Shown piece after piece: positions 1-7,817 of a stretch of DNA of 38,322 bases (the stretch's first letter is position 1; each line of letters opens with the position of its first letter). The notes below the pieces were generated by a model. That model had not been told where the DNA came from. It searched no databases and saw only the letters and a list, made by a program, of their open reading frames with translations. The stretch is from an uncultured Pelagibacteraceae bacterium (GTDB taxonomy: Bacteria > Pseudomonadota > Alphaproteobacteria > Pelagibacterales > Pelagibacteraceae), in contig CACDPY010000007.1 in NCBI GenBank assembly GCA_902554765.1, positions 1-38,322 on the forward strand, in the 5' to 3' direction. The translations under genes were made by a program, and so were the position numbers.

Positions 1-91
1 TGCTGCAGTACCCTCATTATTTTTAATTTTAATTGCAAGTTTCTTTATTATAATTACATCAAAATATATATTAAGGGAATCAAATGACTAA
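1..91 (+). CDS. ABC transporter permease, C-terminal end (partial)
   Basis: Reading from base 2 gives an open frame to a TAA at 89-91. It encodes about 29 residues: a hydrophobic stretch (VPSLFLILIASFFIIITS) and a short polar tail ending RESND. This fits the last membrane helix and cytoplasmic tail of a permease. The stop lies inside the start of the next gene, an FbpC-like ATPase (8-base overlap), which suggests translational coupling. By context it is probably the permease partner of that ATPase, perhaps an iron(III) or similar importer. The start lies outside the window and the substrate cannot be read from this fragment. Confidence 0.65.
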   Translation, partial: AAVPSLFLILIASFFIIITSKYILRESND

Positions 92-1145
92 AAATTTTTT
101 TGAAGTAAAAAATGTTAATTTTAGTGTAAGTGGTAAAACTAAAGTTAAAAATGTATCTTTTTCTATAAAAAATGAAGGAGATGTTATATGTCTTTTGGGT
201 CCTTCTGGTATTGGAAAAACCACAATACTAAGAACTATTGCTGGATTAGAAAAGATAGACAATGGATCAATTGAATTAAATAATAAAACTTTATCTTCAA
301 AAACAACTAATGTAGAACCAGAAAATAGAAATATATCTCTAGCGTTCCAAGATAATAGTTTGTTTCCTCATTATACAGTTGAAAAAAATATATTATTAGG
401 TGCTGAGAGAAATAAGGGAAAAAAAGATAAAAAGATTAGTTTAAAAGAAATAGTTGATTTGCTTGATATCTTTCACATATTAAATAAGTATCCTCATCAA
501 ATTAGTGCGGGAGAGGCTCAAAGAGCTTCACTTGCAAGATCTTTAATAACCCAACCCGATCTTCTTTTGTTAGATGAGCCTTTATCTAATGTCGATCAAA
601 GTTTTAAGGAAGAAATACAAGTAAGATTGAAAAAAATATTAAATAAATTAAAGATTACTACAATTATAGTTACCCATGACTCTTATGAGGCTTTTTATTT
701 AGGCTCAAAATGTGGAATAATTATTAACCAAGAACTAAAACAATTCGATGATCCTTATAAGGTTTATCATTTTCCTAATTCAGTAGAGGTGGTTAATTTT
801 TTAAACAGAGGAATATTAATTCCCGCAAAAGTAACAGGCAAAAATACTCTAGAAAGTTGGGATTTAGGAACTATTGAAGGTAATTTTATTAAAGATTATC
901 CAAAAGGGGCAAATGTACAGTTATTGCTTCAACCTGAAGATCTTGAACATGATGATAAAAGTAATTTGAAGCTTGAAGTTGTTGATAGAAAATTTAGAGG
1001 AACTAACTTTATTTATACTCTTAAAACACCTAGTGATACTTTAATACCAGTATTTGTACATTCACATCATATACATCAACATGAGGTTGATGAAAAATTT
1101 GGTATTAAAAGACCAATTCATATTGATCATATAGTTTGCTTCTAA
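84..1145 (+). CDS. ABC transporter ATP-binding protein, FbpC/PotA-like
   Basis: Cytoplasmic ATPase of 353 residues that would power an ABC importer. Visible parts are Walker A GPSGIGKTT (39-47), a Q-loop near AFQD (87-90), the signature ISAGEAQRASLARSL (140-154), Walker B LLLLDEP (160-166) and an H-loop ending VTHD. The C-terminal third (about 235-353) resembles the TOBE-type regulatory region of FbpC and PotA proteins. The signature departs from LSGGQ (ISAGE), which weakens family matching, but the other catalytic motifs are intact. It overlaps the stop of the preceding permease and is followed after 17 bases by azlC. The family transports ferric iron, sulfate, polyamines and similar substrates. 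Iron is a reasonable guess only; no binding-protein gene is visible. Confidence 0.85.
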   Translation: MTKNFFEVKNVNFSVSGKTKVKNVSFSIKNEGDVICLLGPSGIGKTTILRTIAGLEKIDNGSIELNNKTLSSKTTNVEPENRNISLAFQDNSLFPHYTVEKNILLGAERNKGKKDKKISLKEIVDLLDIFHILNKYPHQISAGEAQRASLARSLITQPDLLLLDEPLSNVDQSFKEEIQVRLKKILNKLKITTIIVTHDSYEAFYLGSKCGIIINQELKQFDDPYKVYHFPNSVEVVNFLNRGILIPAKVTGKNTLESWDLGTIEGNFIKDYPKGANVQLLLQPEDLEHDDKSNLKLEVVDRKFRGTNFIYTLKTPSDTLIPVFVHSHHIHQHEVDEKFGIKRPIHIDHIVCF

Positions 1146-1162
1146 TAAAAAGCTTTTAAAAA

Positions 1163-1855
1163 ATGAATAGTAATTTTAAAATTTTTTTAAAAGGTATCAC
1201 TGATGTTAGTCCTCTAATGATACCTGTAGTTCCGTTTGGTTTAATATTTGGTATTCTATCAATTGATATTGGCTTTAGTCCATTAGCGACTATGGGAATG
1301 TCCTTAATTATTTTTGGCGGTGCATCACAAATTATTCTTTTACAATTATTTTCAGGTGGAGCATCATCTCTTGTTATTATTAGCTCTGTTGGAGCAGTAA
1401 ACTCAAGACATTTACTTTATGGAGCAGTTGTTTCAGAACATGTTTCAGATTTAAAATTAATATGGAAAATTATCATTTCATATTTTCTAATCGACCAGGC
1501 ATTTGCCGTATCAAATGAATATTTTAAAAAATACAAAGAAAAAAATAAATATTTTCATTTAATTGGTGGAGGTTTTACATGTTGGGTTGTATGGCAAACA
1601 ACAACTTTTCTAGGAATTATTTTAGGTGCAGCTATACCTGAAAAACTTGGATTGAGTTTTGCTATCCCTTTAACATTTTTAGCTATATTGGTAAATGATT
1701 TCAGAAAATTTATTAATGTAATTGTTATTTTGGTTTCAGGTTTAGTTGCAACACTTGGATTTAATTATATTCCTTACAAAGCTTATGTAATAGTTGCAGC
1801 GCTTACTGGATTATTTGCAGCTATGGTTTTAACAAAAATAATTAAGAAAATATGA
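1163..1855 (+). CDS. azlC: AzlC family branched-chain amino acid exporter, large subunit
   Basis: Polytopic inner-membrane protein of 230 residues. The N-terminal region (about 10-60), with PVVPFGLIFGILSIDIGFSP followed by GGASQIILLQLFSGG, is typical of AzlC/YgaZ proteins. The motif NSRHLLYGA (about 80-88) is also characteristic of the family. AzlC proteins act with a small AzlD partner to export branched-chain amino acids or methionine. The stop overlaps the ATG of the downstream azlD by four bases (ATGA), the usual arrangement for this two-subunit exporter. Substrate specificity cannot be decided from sequence. Confidence 0.88.
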   Translation: MNSNFKIFLKGITDVSPLMIPVVPFGLIFGILSIDIGFSPLATMGMSLIIFGGASQIILLQLFSGGASSLVIISSVGAVNSRHLLYGAVVSEHVSDLKLIWKIIISYFLIDQAFAVSNEYFKKYKEKNKYFHLIGGGFTCWVVWQTTTFLGIILGAAIPEKLGLSFAIPLTFLAILVNDFRKFINVIVILVSGLVATLGFNYIPYKAYVIVAALTGLFAAMVLTKIIKKI

Positions 1856-2163
1856 GTGATTGGGCATTAATAATTTATTGTGGATTAATTACTTATCTTA
1901 CTAGGTTCTCCATGATAGCTCTTTTAAAAAAAGAAATGTTCAATGACAGAACGAGAGAAATTTTATCTTATGTGCCATCAGCAATTTTTCCAGCAATTAT
2001 ATTCCCGGCTATTTTTTTAGATAGCTCAGGTTCACTTGAGCTTACAGATAATCCTAAAATTTTAGCTGCTATCATTGCAACTTGTGTGGGTATTTTTAGT
2101 AGAAGTATATTGGCGACAATTTTTTCTGGTTTAGCTTCATATTGGGCAATTATTTTTATTTAA
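1852..2163 (+). CDS. azlD: AzlD family branched-chain amino acid exporter, small subunit
   Basis: Small membrane protein of 103 residues with about four hydrophobic segments. The N-terminal motif TYLTRFSMIALLKK and the following YVPSAIFPAIIFPAIF match the AzlD/YgaH family, the obligate partner of AzlC. It starts inside the azlC stop (ATGA overlap), so the two are almost certainly translated together. The next gene, proX, begins 53 bases downstream behind its own candidate promoter. Confidence 0.85.
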   Translation: MSDWALIIYCGLITYLTRFSMIALLKKEMFNDRTREILSYVPSAIFPAIIFPAIFLDSSGSLELTDNPKILAAIIATCVGIFSRSILATIFSGLASYWAIIFI

Positions 2164-2194
2164 AAAGTATTCATATAGTGCTAGCTTTTTGAAT

Positions 2195-2200
2195 TATAAT
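2195..2200 (+). promoter_or_regulatory. candidate -10 element upstream of proX
   Basis: A perfect TATAAT preceded by TTGAAT lies 17 bases before the proX ATG, in the only gap between azlD and proX. No convincing -35 hexamer is visible at the normal distance, so it may depend on the upstream TG or an activator. A purine-rich ribosome binding site (AGAGGGG) lies 5 bases before the ATG. Confidence 0.35.
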
Positions 2201-2216
2201 CAACAGAGGGGAAATA

Positions 2217-3179
2217 ATGAGAATAATAAAAAGTACATTAGTTGCTGGGTTAATTTCTATATTTGTATCTTTTTCAAGTTATGCAGAAAAAGTTAAAATA
2301 GGTGATCCAGGTTGGACAGGAGCAACTGCTATTGCAAATTTATTAGCTGCAGTTGTTACTGATAAAATGGGTGGAGAAGCAGAACTTGTTCCTGGTAACA
2401 ATACTGCAATCTATGGTGCGATTGATAGAAGCAAAGGTGAAATAGAAGTTCATCCAGATATATGGTTACCTAATCAACAAGCTTACACAAATGATTTAGT
2501 TCCAAAAGGAACTTTAAAATTAAGCAGCAAACCTTATGAAGGAAATCAAGGTTACTGTGTTTCACAAAAGTTTGCAAAAAAAATGAATATTACTGCAATT
2601 GAAGACTTAGGAAGACCAGAAGTTGTTAAAGCAATGGATAGTGATGGCAATGGTAAAGGTGAGTTTTGGATTGGAGCAGATGGTTGGGCATCAGCAAATG
2701 TTAACCAAGTTAAATTAAGAGACTATGGTTTATATGATGCTGGTATTGAACCAATCAGAGCAGCTGAAGCAGTTAAAAATGCAAGAGTTCTTGACTCAAT
2801 TAAAAAAGGTGAAGGATATGCATTCTATTGTTACAAACCACACGCAATTTGGGGAATGGCTGATGTAGTAATGTTGGAAGAACCAAAATTCGATCCAGCT
2901 AAATACAAAATGGTTCAACCAAAAGAAGATGCAGATTGGTACAATAAATCATATGTAGCTTCAAAAGATGCACTTAAACAAATTCAAATTGGTTGGGGTA
3001 CATCTTTAGAAAAAAAATCACCAGCAATTGTTGAATTCTTTAAGAATTTTCAATTAACAGCAGATGACGTTTCATCTATGGCTTACGCAATTTCAGTTGA
3101 GAAAAAAGATCCAGCTGATGTAGCTAGAGCTTGGATGAAAGCAAATAAATCAACTGTTGATGGTTGGTTAGGACTTTAG
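2217..3179 (+). CDS. proX: glycine betaine/proline ABC transporter, substrate-binding protein
   Basis: Periplasmic receptor of 320 residues. A signal peptide (about 1-23, ending SYA before EKVKIG) is clear. The mature start KVKIGDPGWTGATAIANLL and the acidic, aromatic-rich body (HPDIWLPNQ, GYCVSQKF, FYCYKPHAIWGMADVVMLEE) match the OpuAC/ProX family, which binds quaternary ammonium compounds through an aromatic box. It heads a proX-proV-proW operon. A perfect hairpin follows its stop and probably lets this receptor be expressed above the ATPase and permease. Glycine betaine and related osmolytes are the likely ligands; DMSP or proline cannot be excluded. Confidence 0.9.
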   Translation: MRIIKSTLVAGLISIFVSFSSYAEKVKIGDPGWTGATAIANLLAAVVTDKMGGEAELVPGNNTAIYGAIDRSKGEIEVHPDIWLPNQQAYTNDLVPKGTLKLSSKPYEGNQGYCVSQKFAKKMNITAIEDLGRPEVVKAMDSDGNGKGEFWIGADGWASANVNQVKLRDYGLYDAGIEPIRAAEAVKNARVLDSIKKGEGYAFYCYKPHAIWGMADVVMLEEPKFDPAKYKMVQPKEDADWYNKSYVASKDALKQIQIGWGTSLEKKSPAIVEFFKNFQLTADDVSSMAYAISVEKKDPADVARAWMKANKSTVDGWLGL

Positions 3180-3195
3180 TCTAAATTAAATTATT

Positions 3196-3226
3196 TATAC
3201 TCGGCAATTATATATTGCCGAGTATA
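3196..3226 (+). terminator. perfect intra-operon hairpin between proX and proV
   Basis: A 13-base-pair stem (TATACTCGGCAAT at 3196-3208 with its exact complement at 3214-3226) closes a five-base TATAT loop. It starts 16 bases after the proX stop and ends 21 bases before the proV ATG. No long U-tract follows, so it is more likely a partial terminator or a 3'-end stabiliser of proX mRNA than a complete stop. Confidence 0.6.
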
Positions 3227-3247
3227 TTTCCTGAAATAAAAATTAAA

Positions 3248-4309
3248 ATGGATTCATTGAGTTCTGCAATTAAGATCGAAAACATTTGGAAAATATTTGG
3301 TAATAATTCCAAAGAGGCATTAAATGCAATCCAAAATAACAAGATTTCAAAGACAGAAGCTTTAGAAAAATATAATTCAGTAATAGGTGTTTCAGATGTT
3401 TCTTTTGACGTAAAACAAGGTGAAATATTTTGTGTAATGGGTTTATCAGGCAGTGGAAAATCAACTTTAGTAAGACATATCAACAGACTTTTAGAACCAA
3501 CATCTGGAAAGATTTTAATTAATAATCAAGATGTAATGACACTTGATAGAGAAAGTTTACAAGAATTAAGAAATAAAAAAATAGGAATGGTTTTTCAAAA
3601 TTTTGCATTAATGCCCCATAGATCTGTAGTAGACAATATAGCAATGCCTTTGGAAATAAGAGGTATCAGCAAAAATGATAGGTTGGATACAGCGAATAAA
3701 ATTTTAGATATTGTTGAGTTACAAGGTTGGGGAAATAAATTTGCACATGAATTATCTGGTGGTATGCAACAAAGAGTTGGTCTTGCAAGAGCTTTAGCTG
3801 CAGATCCTGATTTTCTTTTAATGGATGAACCTTTTAGTGCCTTAGATCCATTGATAAGGAGACAGCTTCAGTCAGAATTTATTAAACTCTCAAAACAGAT
3901 GAAAAAAACAACTGTTTTTATTACTCACGATTTAGATGAAGCAGTTAGAGTTGGTCACAGAATTGCAATTATGAGAGATGGTAAAGTAATTCAAATTGGA
4001 ACACCTGAAGAAATAGTTGTTAATCCTGCAGATGAATATGTTGCAGATTTTGTCAAAGGCATCTCACGATTAAAAGTAGTTCAAGCAAAATCAATAATGC
4101 AATCAGTTGAAAATTATGAAAAAAAATATGGACAATTATGGAATAATCCAGAGAGTGTTAAAGAAAATGAATTATTAAGCGGCCTTATTGAAAAATCAAA
4201 ATCAAAAGATAAACCATTAGTGGTTAAAGATCTTAATAATAAAGTTATTGGGGTAATCACTCAGTCAGATCTTTTAAAAGCAGTAATCGAGGGTGCAGAT
4301 GGAGAATAA
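3248..4309 (+). CDS. proV: glycine betaine/proline ABC transporter, ATP-binding protein
   Basis: Cytoplasmic ATPase of the osmolyte importer, 353 residues from the ATG at 3248. The frame is open further up to a TTG at 3215, but that codon lies inside the hairpin, so the ATG is preferred. Motifs are Walker A GLSGSGKST (65-73), signature LSGGMQQRVGLARAL (169-183), Walker B FLLMDEP (189-195) and H-loop FITHD. The N-terminal segment before Walker A, with KIFGNN and a helical insert, is typical of ProV/OpuAA. The C-terminal end (LVVKDLNNKVIGVITQSDLL) looks like a single CBS half-repeat, shorter than the usual pair that senses ionic strength. The stop overlaps the start of proW. Confidence 0.9.
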   Translation: MDSLSSAIKIENIWKIFGNNSKEALNAIQNNKISKTEALEKYNSVIGVSDVSFDVKQGEIFCVMGLSGSGKSTLVRHINRLLEPTSGKILINNQDVMTLDRESLQELRNKKIGMVFQNFALMPHRSVVDNIAMPLEIRGISKNDRLDTANKILDIVELQGWGNKFAHELSGGMQQRVGLARALAADPDFLLMDEPFSALDPLIRRQLQSEFIKLSKQMKKTTVFITHDLDEAVRVGHRIAIMRDGKVIQIGTPEEIVVNPADEYVADFVKGISRLKVVQAKSIMQSVENYEKKYGQLWNNPESVKENELLSGLIEKSKSKDKPLVVKDLNNKVIGVITQSDLLKAVIEGADGE

Positions 4310-5804
4310 AAAAAACAACAACCCGTCTAGATCAGAATTAATTACTGATTTTGTTAAAACAAACCCAGGTTATTATATTGAACAATTTCAAAAAATAGGA
4401 AGTAAACCCTCATTTTCCTATTCATTTAATCTATATGCTGCAATTTTTGGACCAGTTTGGTTTGGTATAAGAAATATTTGGAATTGGGCATTAACATTTC
4501 TCATAATTGAAACTTTTGCAGTTGTCCAAATTATAAGAGGTTTATTTGGCAATATAACAGCTGAAGCAATTCAAAAAATAGAGCAGGTTCAATCAACTAT
4601 TGCATTTAGAAATAAACAGTTGGAGGCTGCTATAACCAATAATCCAGATAAAGTTGATGTTTATAAAAGAAATATAAAATCATTAGAGGACGCCATGCAA
4701 GGATATATTAATGAAGTTGATAGAATTGAAGCTTCAGCAATTTGGATTACTATTTTTGGAATAGCTTTACTAATCTCAATTAAAATAATTCAAGGAGTTT
4801 TAGCAAATTCAAAATTAGAAAAAAGATATTCTGAATGGCTATCAGATAAGGCTATTAGTCCAGGAATGCAGACAAAAAATTATATCTTAAGTATCATTTT
4901 TACATTAGTGATAATGTTTTTTTCTGTAGTTCACTATAGTTTTCCTGGCTTGATTACAATTATGAATGAGTTTCCAACTCATCCAGAAATAAGATTAACA
5001 TCTATCAGCTGGGTTGAAACAGTATTTAATTATGCTGTCATAAAAGGGGATGCAATATTTACCGCGATCACAATTGGAATACGTTCTGTTTTAGATTTTT
5101 TAGAATTATTATTTGTTAAAACACCATGGATAGTAATTATAACTACTATCGTTATCTTAACAGGTTTGTCAGCCGGGCCACGTGCAGCAATATATTCAGC
5201 AGGATTTCTATGTTACATGGGTTTTTTAGGTTTTTGGGTAAAGGCAATGACAACACTTGCTTTACTTGGTACAGCCGCAATTTTAAGTATTGCAATTGGT
5301 ATACCTCTAGGAATTTTTTGTGCAAGACGTCAGAGATTTTATTCAATGATAAGACCAATAATGGATTTTATGCAAACAATGCCAGCTTTTGTATTTATGA
5401 TCCCAGTTATAGCTTTTTTTGGAACTGGAAAGGTTGCTGCAGTAATAATCACTATGATTTTTGGTGGAACGCCCGTTGTTAGATTGACAGTTCTAGGATT
5501 AAGAGGTGTTCCAGAAACGATAAGAGAAGCTGCAATTGCATATGGTGCAAGCAAATGGTATTTGCTGAGAAAAGTAGATTTACCTTTAGCTACACCTTCC
5601 ATTTTAGCCGGTGTAAACCAAACAGTAATGTTGAGTTTAGCAATGGTTGTAGTTGCATCATTAATTGGAGCCAAAGGTCTCGGTCAAGATGTCCTTGAGG
5701 CTTTACAATATGCTAATGTGGGACAAGGAATTCTCGCTGGTGTTGCTATATTATTTGTCGCATTAATCTTAGATAGGGTTGTCCAAGGAAAAAAAAGAGT
5801 TTAA
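4299..5804 (+). CDS. proW: glycine betaine/proline ABC transporter permease with long N-terminal extension
   Basis: Inner-membrane permease of 501 residues from the ATG at 4299, which overlaps the proV stop by 11 bases. The last 190 or so residues are a standard BPD_transp_1 permease domain, with the EAA loop REAAIAYGASKWYLLRKVDLP and GAKGLGQDVLEAL. Ordinary ProW proteins are much shorter (about 350 residues). Here the first 200 or so residues form an added module: YYIEQFQKIGSKPSFSYSFN, then a hydrophobic segment AAIFGPVWFGIRNIWNWALT resembling DUF2628-type membrane domains, a predicted coiled coil (about 85-150) and another membrane segment. The function of the extension is unknown. Confidence 0.88.
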   Translation: MENKKNNNPSRSELITDFVKTNPGYYIEQFQKIGSKPSFSYSFNLYAAIFGPVWFGIRNIWNWALTFLIIETFAVVQIIRGLFGNITAEAIQKIEQVQSTIAFRNKQLEAAITNNPDKVDVYKRNIKSLEDAMQGYINEVDRIEASAIWITIFGIALLISIKIIQGVLANSKLEKRYSEWLSDKAISPGMQTKNYILSIIFTLVIMFFSVVHYSFPGLITIMNEFPTHPEIRLTSISWVETVFNYAVIKGDAIFTAITIGIRSVLDFLELLFVKTPWIVIITTIVILTGLSAGPRAAIYSAGFLCYMGFLGFWVKAMTTLALLGTAAILSIAIGIPLGIFCARRQRFYSMIRPIMDFMQTMPAFVFMIPVIAFFGTGKVAAVIITMIFGGTPVVRLTVLGLRGVPETIREAAIAYGASKWYLLRKVDLPLATPSILAGVNQTVMLSLAMVVVASLIGAKGLGQDVLEALQYANVGQGILAGVAILFVALILDRVVQGKKRV

Positions 5805-5812
5805 AAATAATT

Positions 5813-6175
5813 ATGAGAAAAATATTTGTATTACTTTTTTGTTTACTTGCTTTTAATGTAAATGCCAAAGAAACAACTTTTAATAAAGAATTATTTGATA
5901 AAGCTCAATCGGACGGCAAGATTGTAATAGTTAGCTCTTGGGTTAAATACTGTACATCTTGCGCTAGTCAAATGAAGGTTTTAGATAAAGCTAAAAATGA
6001 CTTCGAAAATATTGAATATTTTAAATTTGATGTAAGAAATAAAGAAATAGCTGATTTATTTAATGTTCAGTATCAAACAACACTTTTAATTTTTAAAAAC
6101 AATAAAGAAGTTTACAGAAGTATTGGCGAAACAAGTAAAGATTTAATTTATGAAGCTATTAAAGCTTCGATCTAG
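5813..6175 (+). CDS. exported thioredoxin-like protein with CTSC motif
   Basis: Short protein of 120 residues. A signal peptide (1-18, cleavage after NVNA) points to the periplasm. The thioredoxin fold is seen in IVIVSSWVKYCTSCASQM, with redox cysteines at 47 and 50, and in the later cis-Pro-like region QTTLLIF. The CTSC pair differs from the CGPC of thioredoxin and CPHC of DsbA and resembles the DsbD C-terminal domain (VxxCxxC). It may reduce or oxidise periplasmic thiols, or feed cytochrome c maturation. It lies 8 bases after proW and ends 2 bases from the convergent persulfide dioxygenase gene. Confidence 0.75.
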   Translation: MRKIFVLLFCLLAFNVNAKETTFNKELFDKAQSDGKIVIVSSWVKYCTSCASQMKVLDKAKNDFENIEYFKFDVRNKEIADLFNVQYQTTLLIFKNNKEVYRSIGETSKDLIYEAIKASI

Positions 6176-6177
6176 TC

Positions 6178-6858
6178 TTAAGCTCCTAATTTAATATTTT
6201 TTGCTATATTATAATCAATCTCTGCTGGTTTTTTTAAATTCAAATTGTTCATAATTTCTACATACTCATCAATACTATTTACTTGTAGTCTTGGATTTTG
6301 TTTTTTTTCCTTTCCAATAGTACTTACTTTTTCACCTTTATAATCATGTGCAGGATATAAAAGAGTTTCATCTGGTAATTTTAAAAGTTTATTAAAAATT
6401 GAATTATAAGCATCTTTAGCATTACCATTTTGAAAGTCTGTTCTTCCTGTTCCATTAATTAATAATGTGTCACCAGAAAAAAGATAATTGTCCATTAAAA
6501 AACTGTAGCTATCAGAGGTATGACCTGGAGTGTACATAGCTCTAATTTTTAATGAGTCCATATGGATATATTCATCATCTTTTACTTTAATATCTACTGT
6601 GTTAGCTGGTGAGTGGTCACCCATAATTGTTGAACATTTTGAAATATCTTTAAGTTTAGACGCACCTGTAACGTGATCTGCATGAATATGAGTATCAATT
6701 ACTTTCACTAATTTTAACTCTAATTCATTTAATAAGTTAATATAACTATCTACATTTTCAATTACTGGATCAATTATTAGAGCTTCGCGACCCTTCGCTG
6801 ATGCGATTAAATATGTGTAAGTTGAAGATTTAGTATCAAAAAGTTGTTTGAAGATCAT
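6178..6858 (-). CDS. ETHE1-type persulfide dioxygenase (sulfur dioxygenase)
   Basis: Metallo-beta-lactamase fold protein of 226 residues. The metal motif THIHADHVTGA (56-66) is followed by the segments YTPGHTSDSY, FSGDTLLINGTGRTDFQNG and LYPAHDYKGEKVSTIGKEK. Together these are diagnostic of ETHE1-like enzymes rather than glyoxalase II. Such enzymes use a mononuclear iron to oxidise glutathione persulfide to sulfite with O2. No signal peptide is seen, so it should act in the cytoplasm, detoxifying sulfide-derived or cysteine-derived persulfides. It is transcribed divergently from the cytochrome c gene (55-base gap). No rhodanese domain or sulfide:quinone reductase is present in the window. Confidence 0.85.
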   Translation of the reverse strand: MIFKQLFDTKSSTYTYLIASAKGREALIIDPVIENVDSYINLLNELELKLVKVIDTHIHADHVTGASKLKDISKCSTIMGDHSPANTVDIKVKDDEYIHMDSLKIRAMYTPGHTSDSYSFLMDNYLFSGDTLLINGTGRTDFQNGNAKDAYNSIFNKLLKLPDETLLYPAHDYKGEKVSTIGKEKKQNPRLQVNSIDEYVEIMNNLNLKKPAEIDYNIAKNIKLGA

Positions 6859-6913
6859 TATTCAATCTAACACATGTACTTGTTAATAAAAATCAAATAT
6901 CTATATAATTTAT

Positions 6914-7348
6914 ATGTATAAATTAATTTCATTAATTACAGTTTTCTTCATATATAATATGTCTAATACTGTAAGCGCTCATAATCATTTTCCTATTACT
7001 ACGGACTCCAAACTTATGATTGAAAGAGGTAAAATTGCATATAATAATAATTGTGTTTCCTGCCACATGATCAATCTTGCTGGCGCTGAGGATTGGAAAG
7101 GTGTAGACGAAGATGGACATAGAAAGGCCCCACCTTTAAATGGCACAGGTCATACTTGGCATCACGACGATAAAACCTTACATGCAATAATAAAATATGG
7201 ACTGGCAAAATTAGTAAAAAATTATGAAGGTAAAATGATAGGATTTGAAGACAAATTGTCTGATAAAGAGATTGATAGCATTTTAGCTTATTTAAAATCT
7301 TTTTGGCCTATTGAAAAATATGAGTACCAAATTCAAATGAGTAATTAA
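6914..7348 (+). CDS. exported mono-haem cytochrome c
   Basis: Protein of 144 residues with an N-terminal signal peptide (1-22, ending VSA) and one haem-binding motif CVSCH (47-51). The C-terminal part contains GKMIGFEDKLSDKEIDSI, where the methionine is the probable axial ligand, followed by the usual C-terminal helix AYLKSFWP. This is a class I periplasmic cytochrome c of the kind found in small electron-shuttle proteins. The next gene (DUF4396 membrane protein) starts 2 bases downstream, so the pair are cotranscribed. The redox partner is not evident. Confidence 0.83.
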   Translation: MYKLISLITVFFIYNMSNTVSAHNHFPITTDSKLMIERGKIAYNNNCVSCHMINLAGAEDWKGVDEDGHRKAPPLNGTGHTWHHDDKTLHAIIKYGLAKLVKNYEGKMIGFEDKLSDKEIDSILAYLKSFWPIEKYEYQIQMSN

Positions 7349-7350
7349 TT

Positions 7351-7788
7351 ATGACAGCGACTACATTTAACTGGTCTTGTAAATATACTTGGAAAAGAAG
7401 TGCTAAAAATACTGCCTGGTGTTTACTAGGCTGTGCTATTGGTGATTTTGGGACAATTTTATTTTTTCAATTAACTAAAATTCCATTCCCAGTTTTAGGA
7501 ATTATGACACTAGCAATTATTAATGGTTTAATTACTAGTATTATTTTAGAAACAGTCGTTTTAATGAAACAAGATTTAGATTTTTCAAAAGCTTTAAAAA
7601 CAGCCATGGGAATGAGCTTCATCTCTATGATAAGTATGGAAGTTACTATGAACTTAACAGACTATCTTTTAACTGGTGGCGCTATATTAACTTGGTGGGT
7701 AATTCCTATCATGCTTTTAGTTGGATTTTTAACTCCTTGGCCATATAATTATTGGAGACTTAAAAAATTTGGTGTTGCTTGCCATTAA
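7351..7788 (+). CDS. DUF4396 family membrane protein
   Basis: Polytopic membrane protein of 145 residues with about four hydrophobic helices. The N-terminal motif NTAWCLLGCAIGDFGTI and the C-terminal LTPWPYNYWRLKKFGVACH, with a conserved His-rich or Cys-rich end, are features I associate with DUF4396. The family is uncharacterised and often found beside cytochromes, copper proteins or metal-handling genes. It follows the cytochrome c gene by 2 bases. Two cysteines in the first helix (CLLGC) and the C-terminal CH could bind a metal; that is inference only. Confidence 0.7.
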   Translation: MTATTFNWSCKYTWKRSAKNTAWCLLGCAIGDFGTILFFQLTKIPFPVLGIMTLAIINGLITSIILETVVLMKQDLDFSKALKTAMGMSFISMISMEVTMNLTDYLLTGGAILTWWVIPIMLLVGFLTPWPYNYWRLKKFGVACH

Positions 7789-7817
7789 TTAAAAAAAACC
7801 TTAATTAAATTGATTAA

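Noticed and set aside
3215..3247. Upstream TTG start for proV giving 11 more residues
   Set aside because: The TTG lies inside the perfect hairpin, no ribosome site precedes it, and the ATG at 3248 gives the family-typical N-terminus.
4293..4298. GTG start for proW two codons before the ATG
   Set aside because: The ATG at 4299 is equally placed and more usual; the two extra residues carry no support.
5126..5674. Long open frames on both strands within proW
   Set aside because: They are shadow frames of a strongly supported permease gene, with unlikely amino-acid composition and no motifs.
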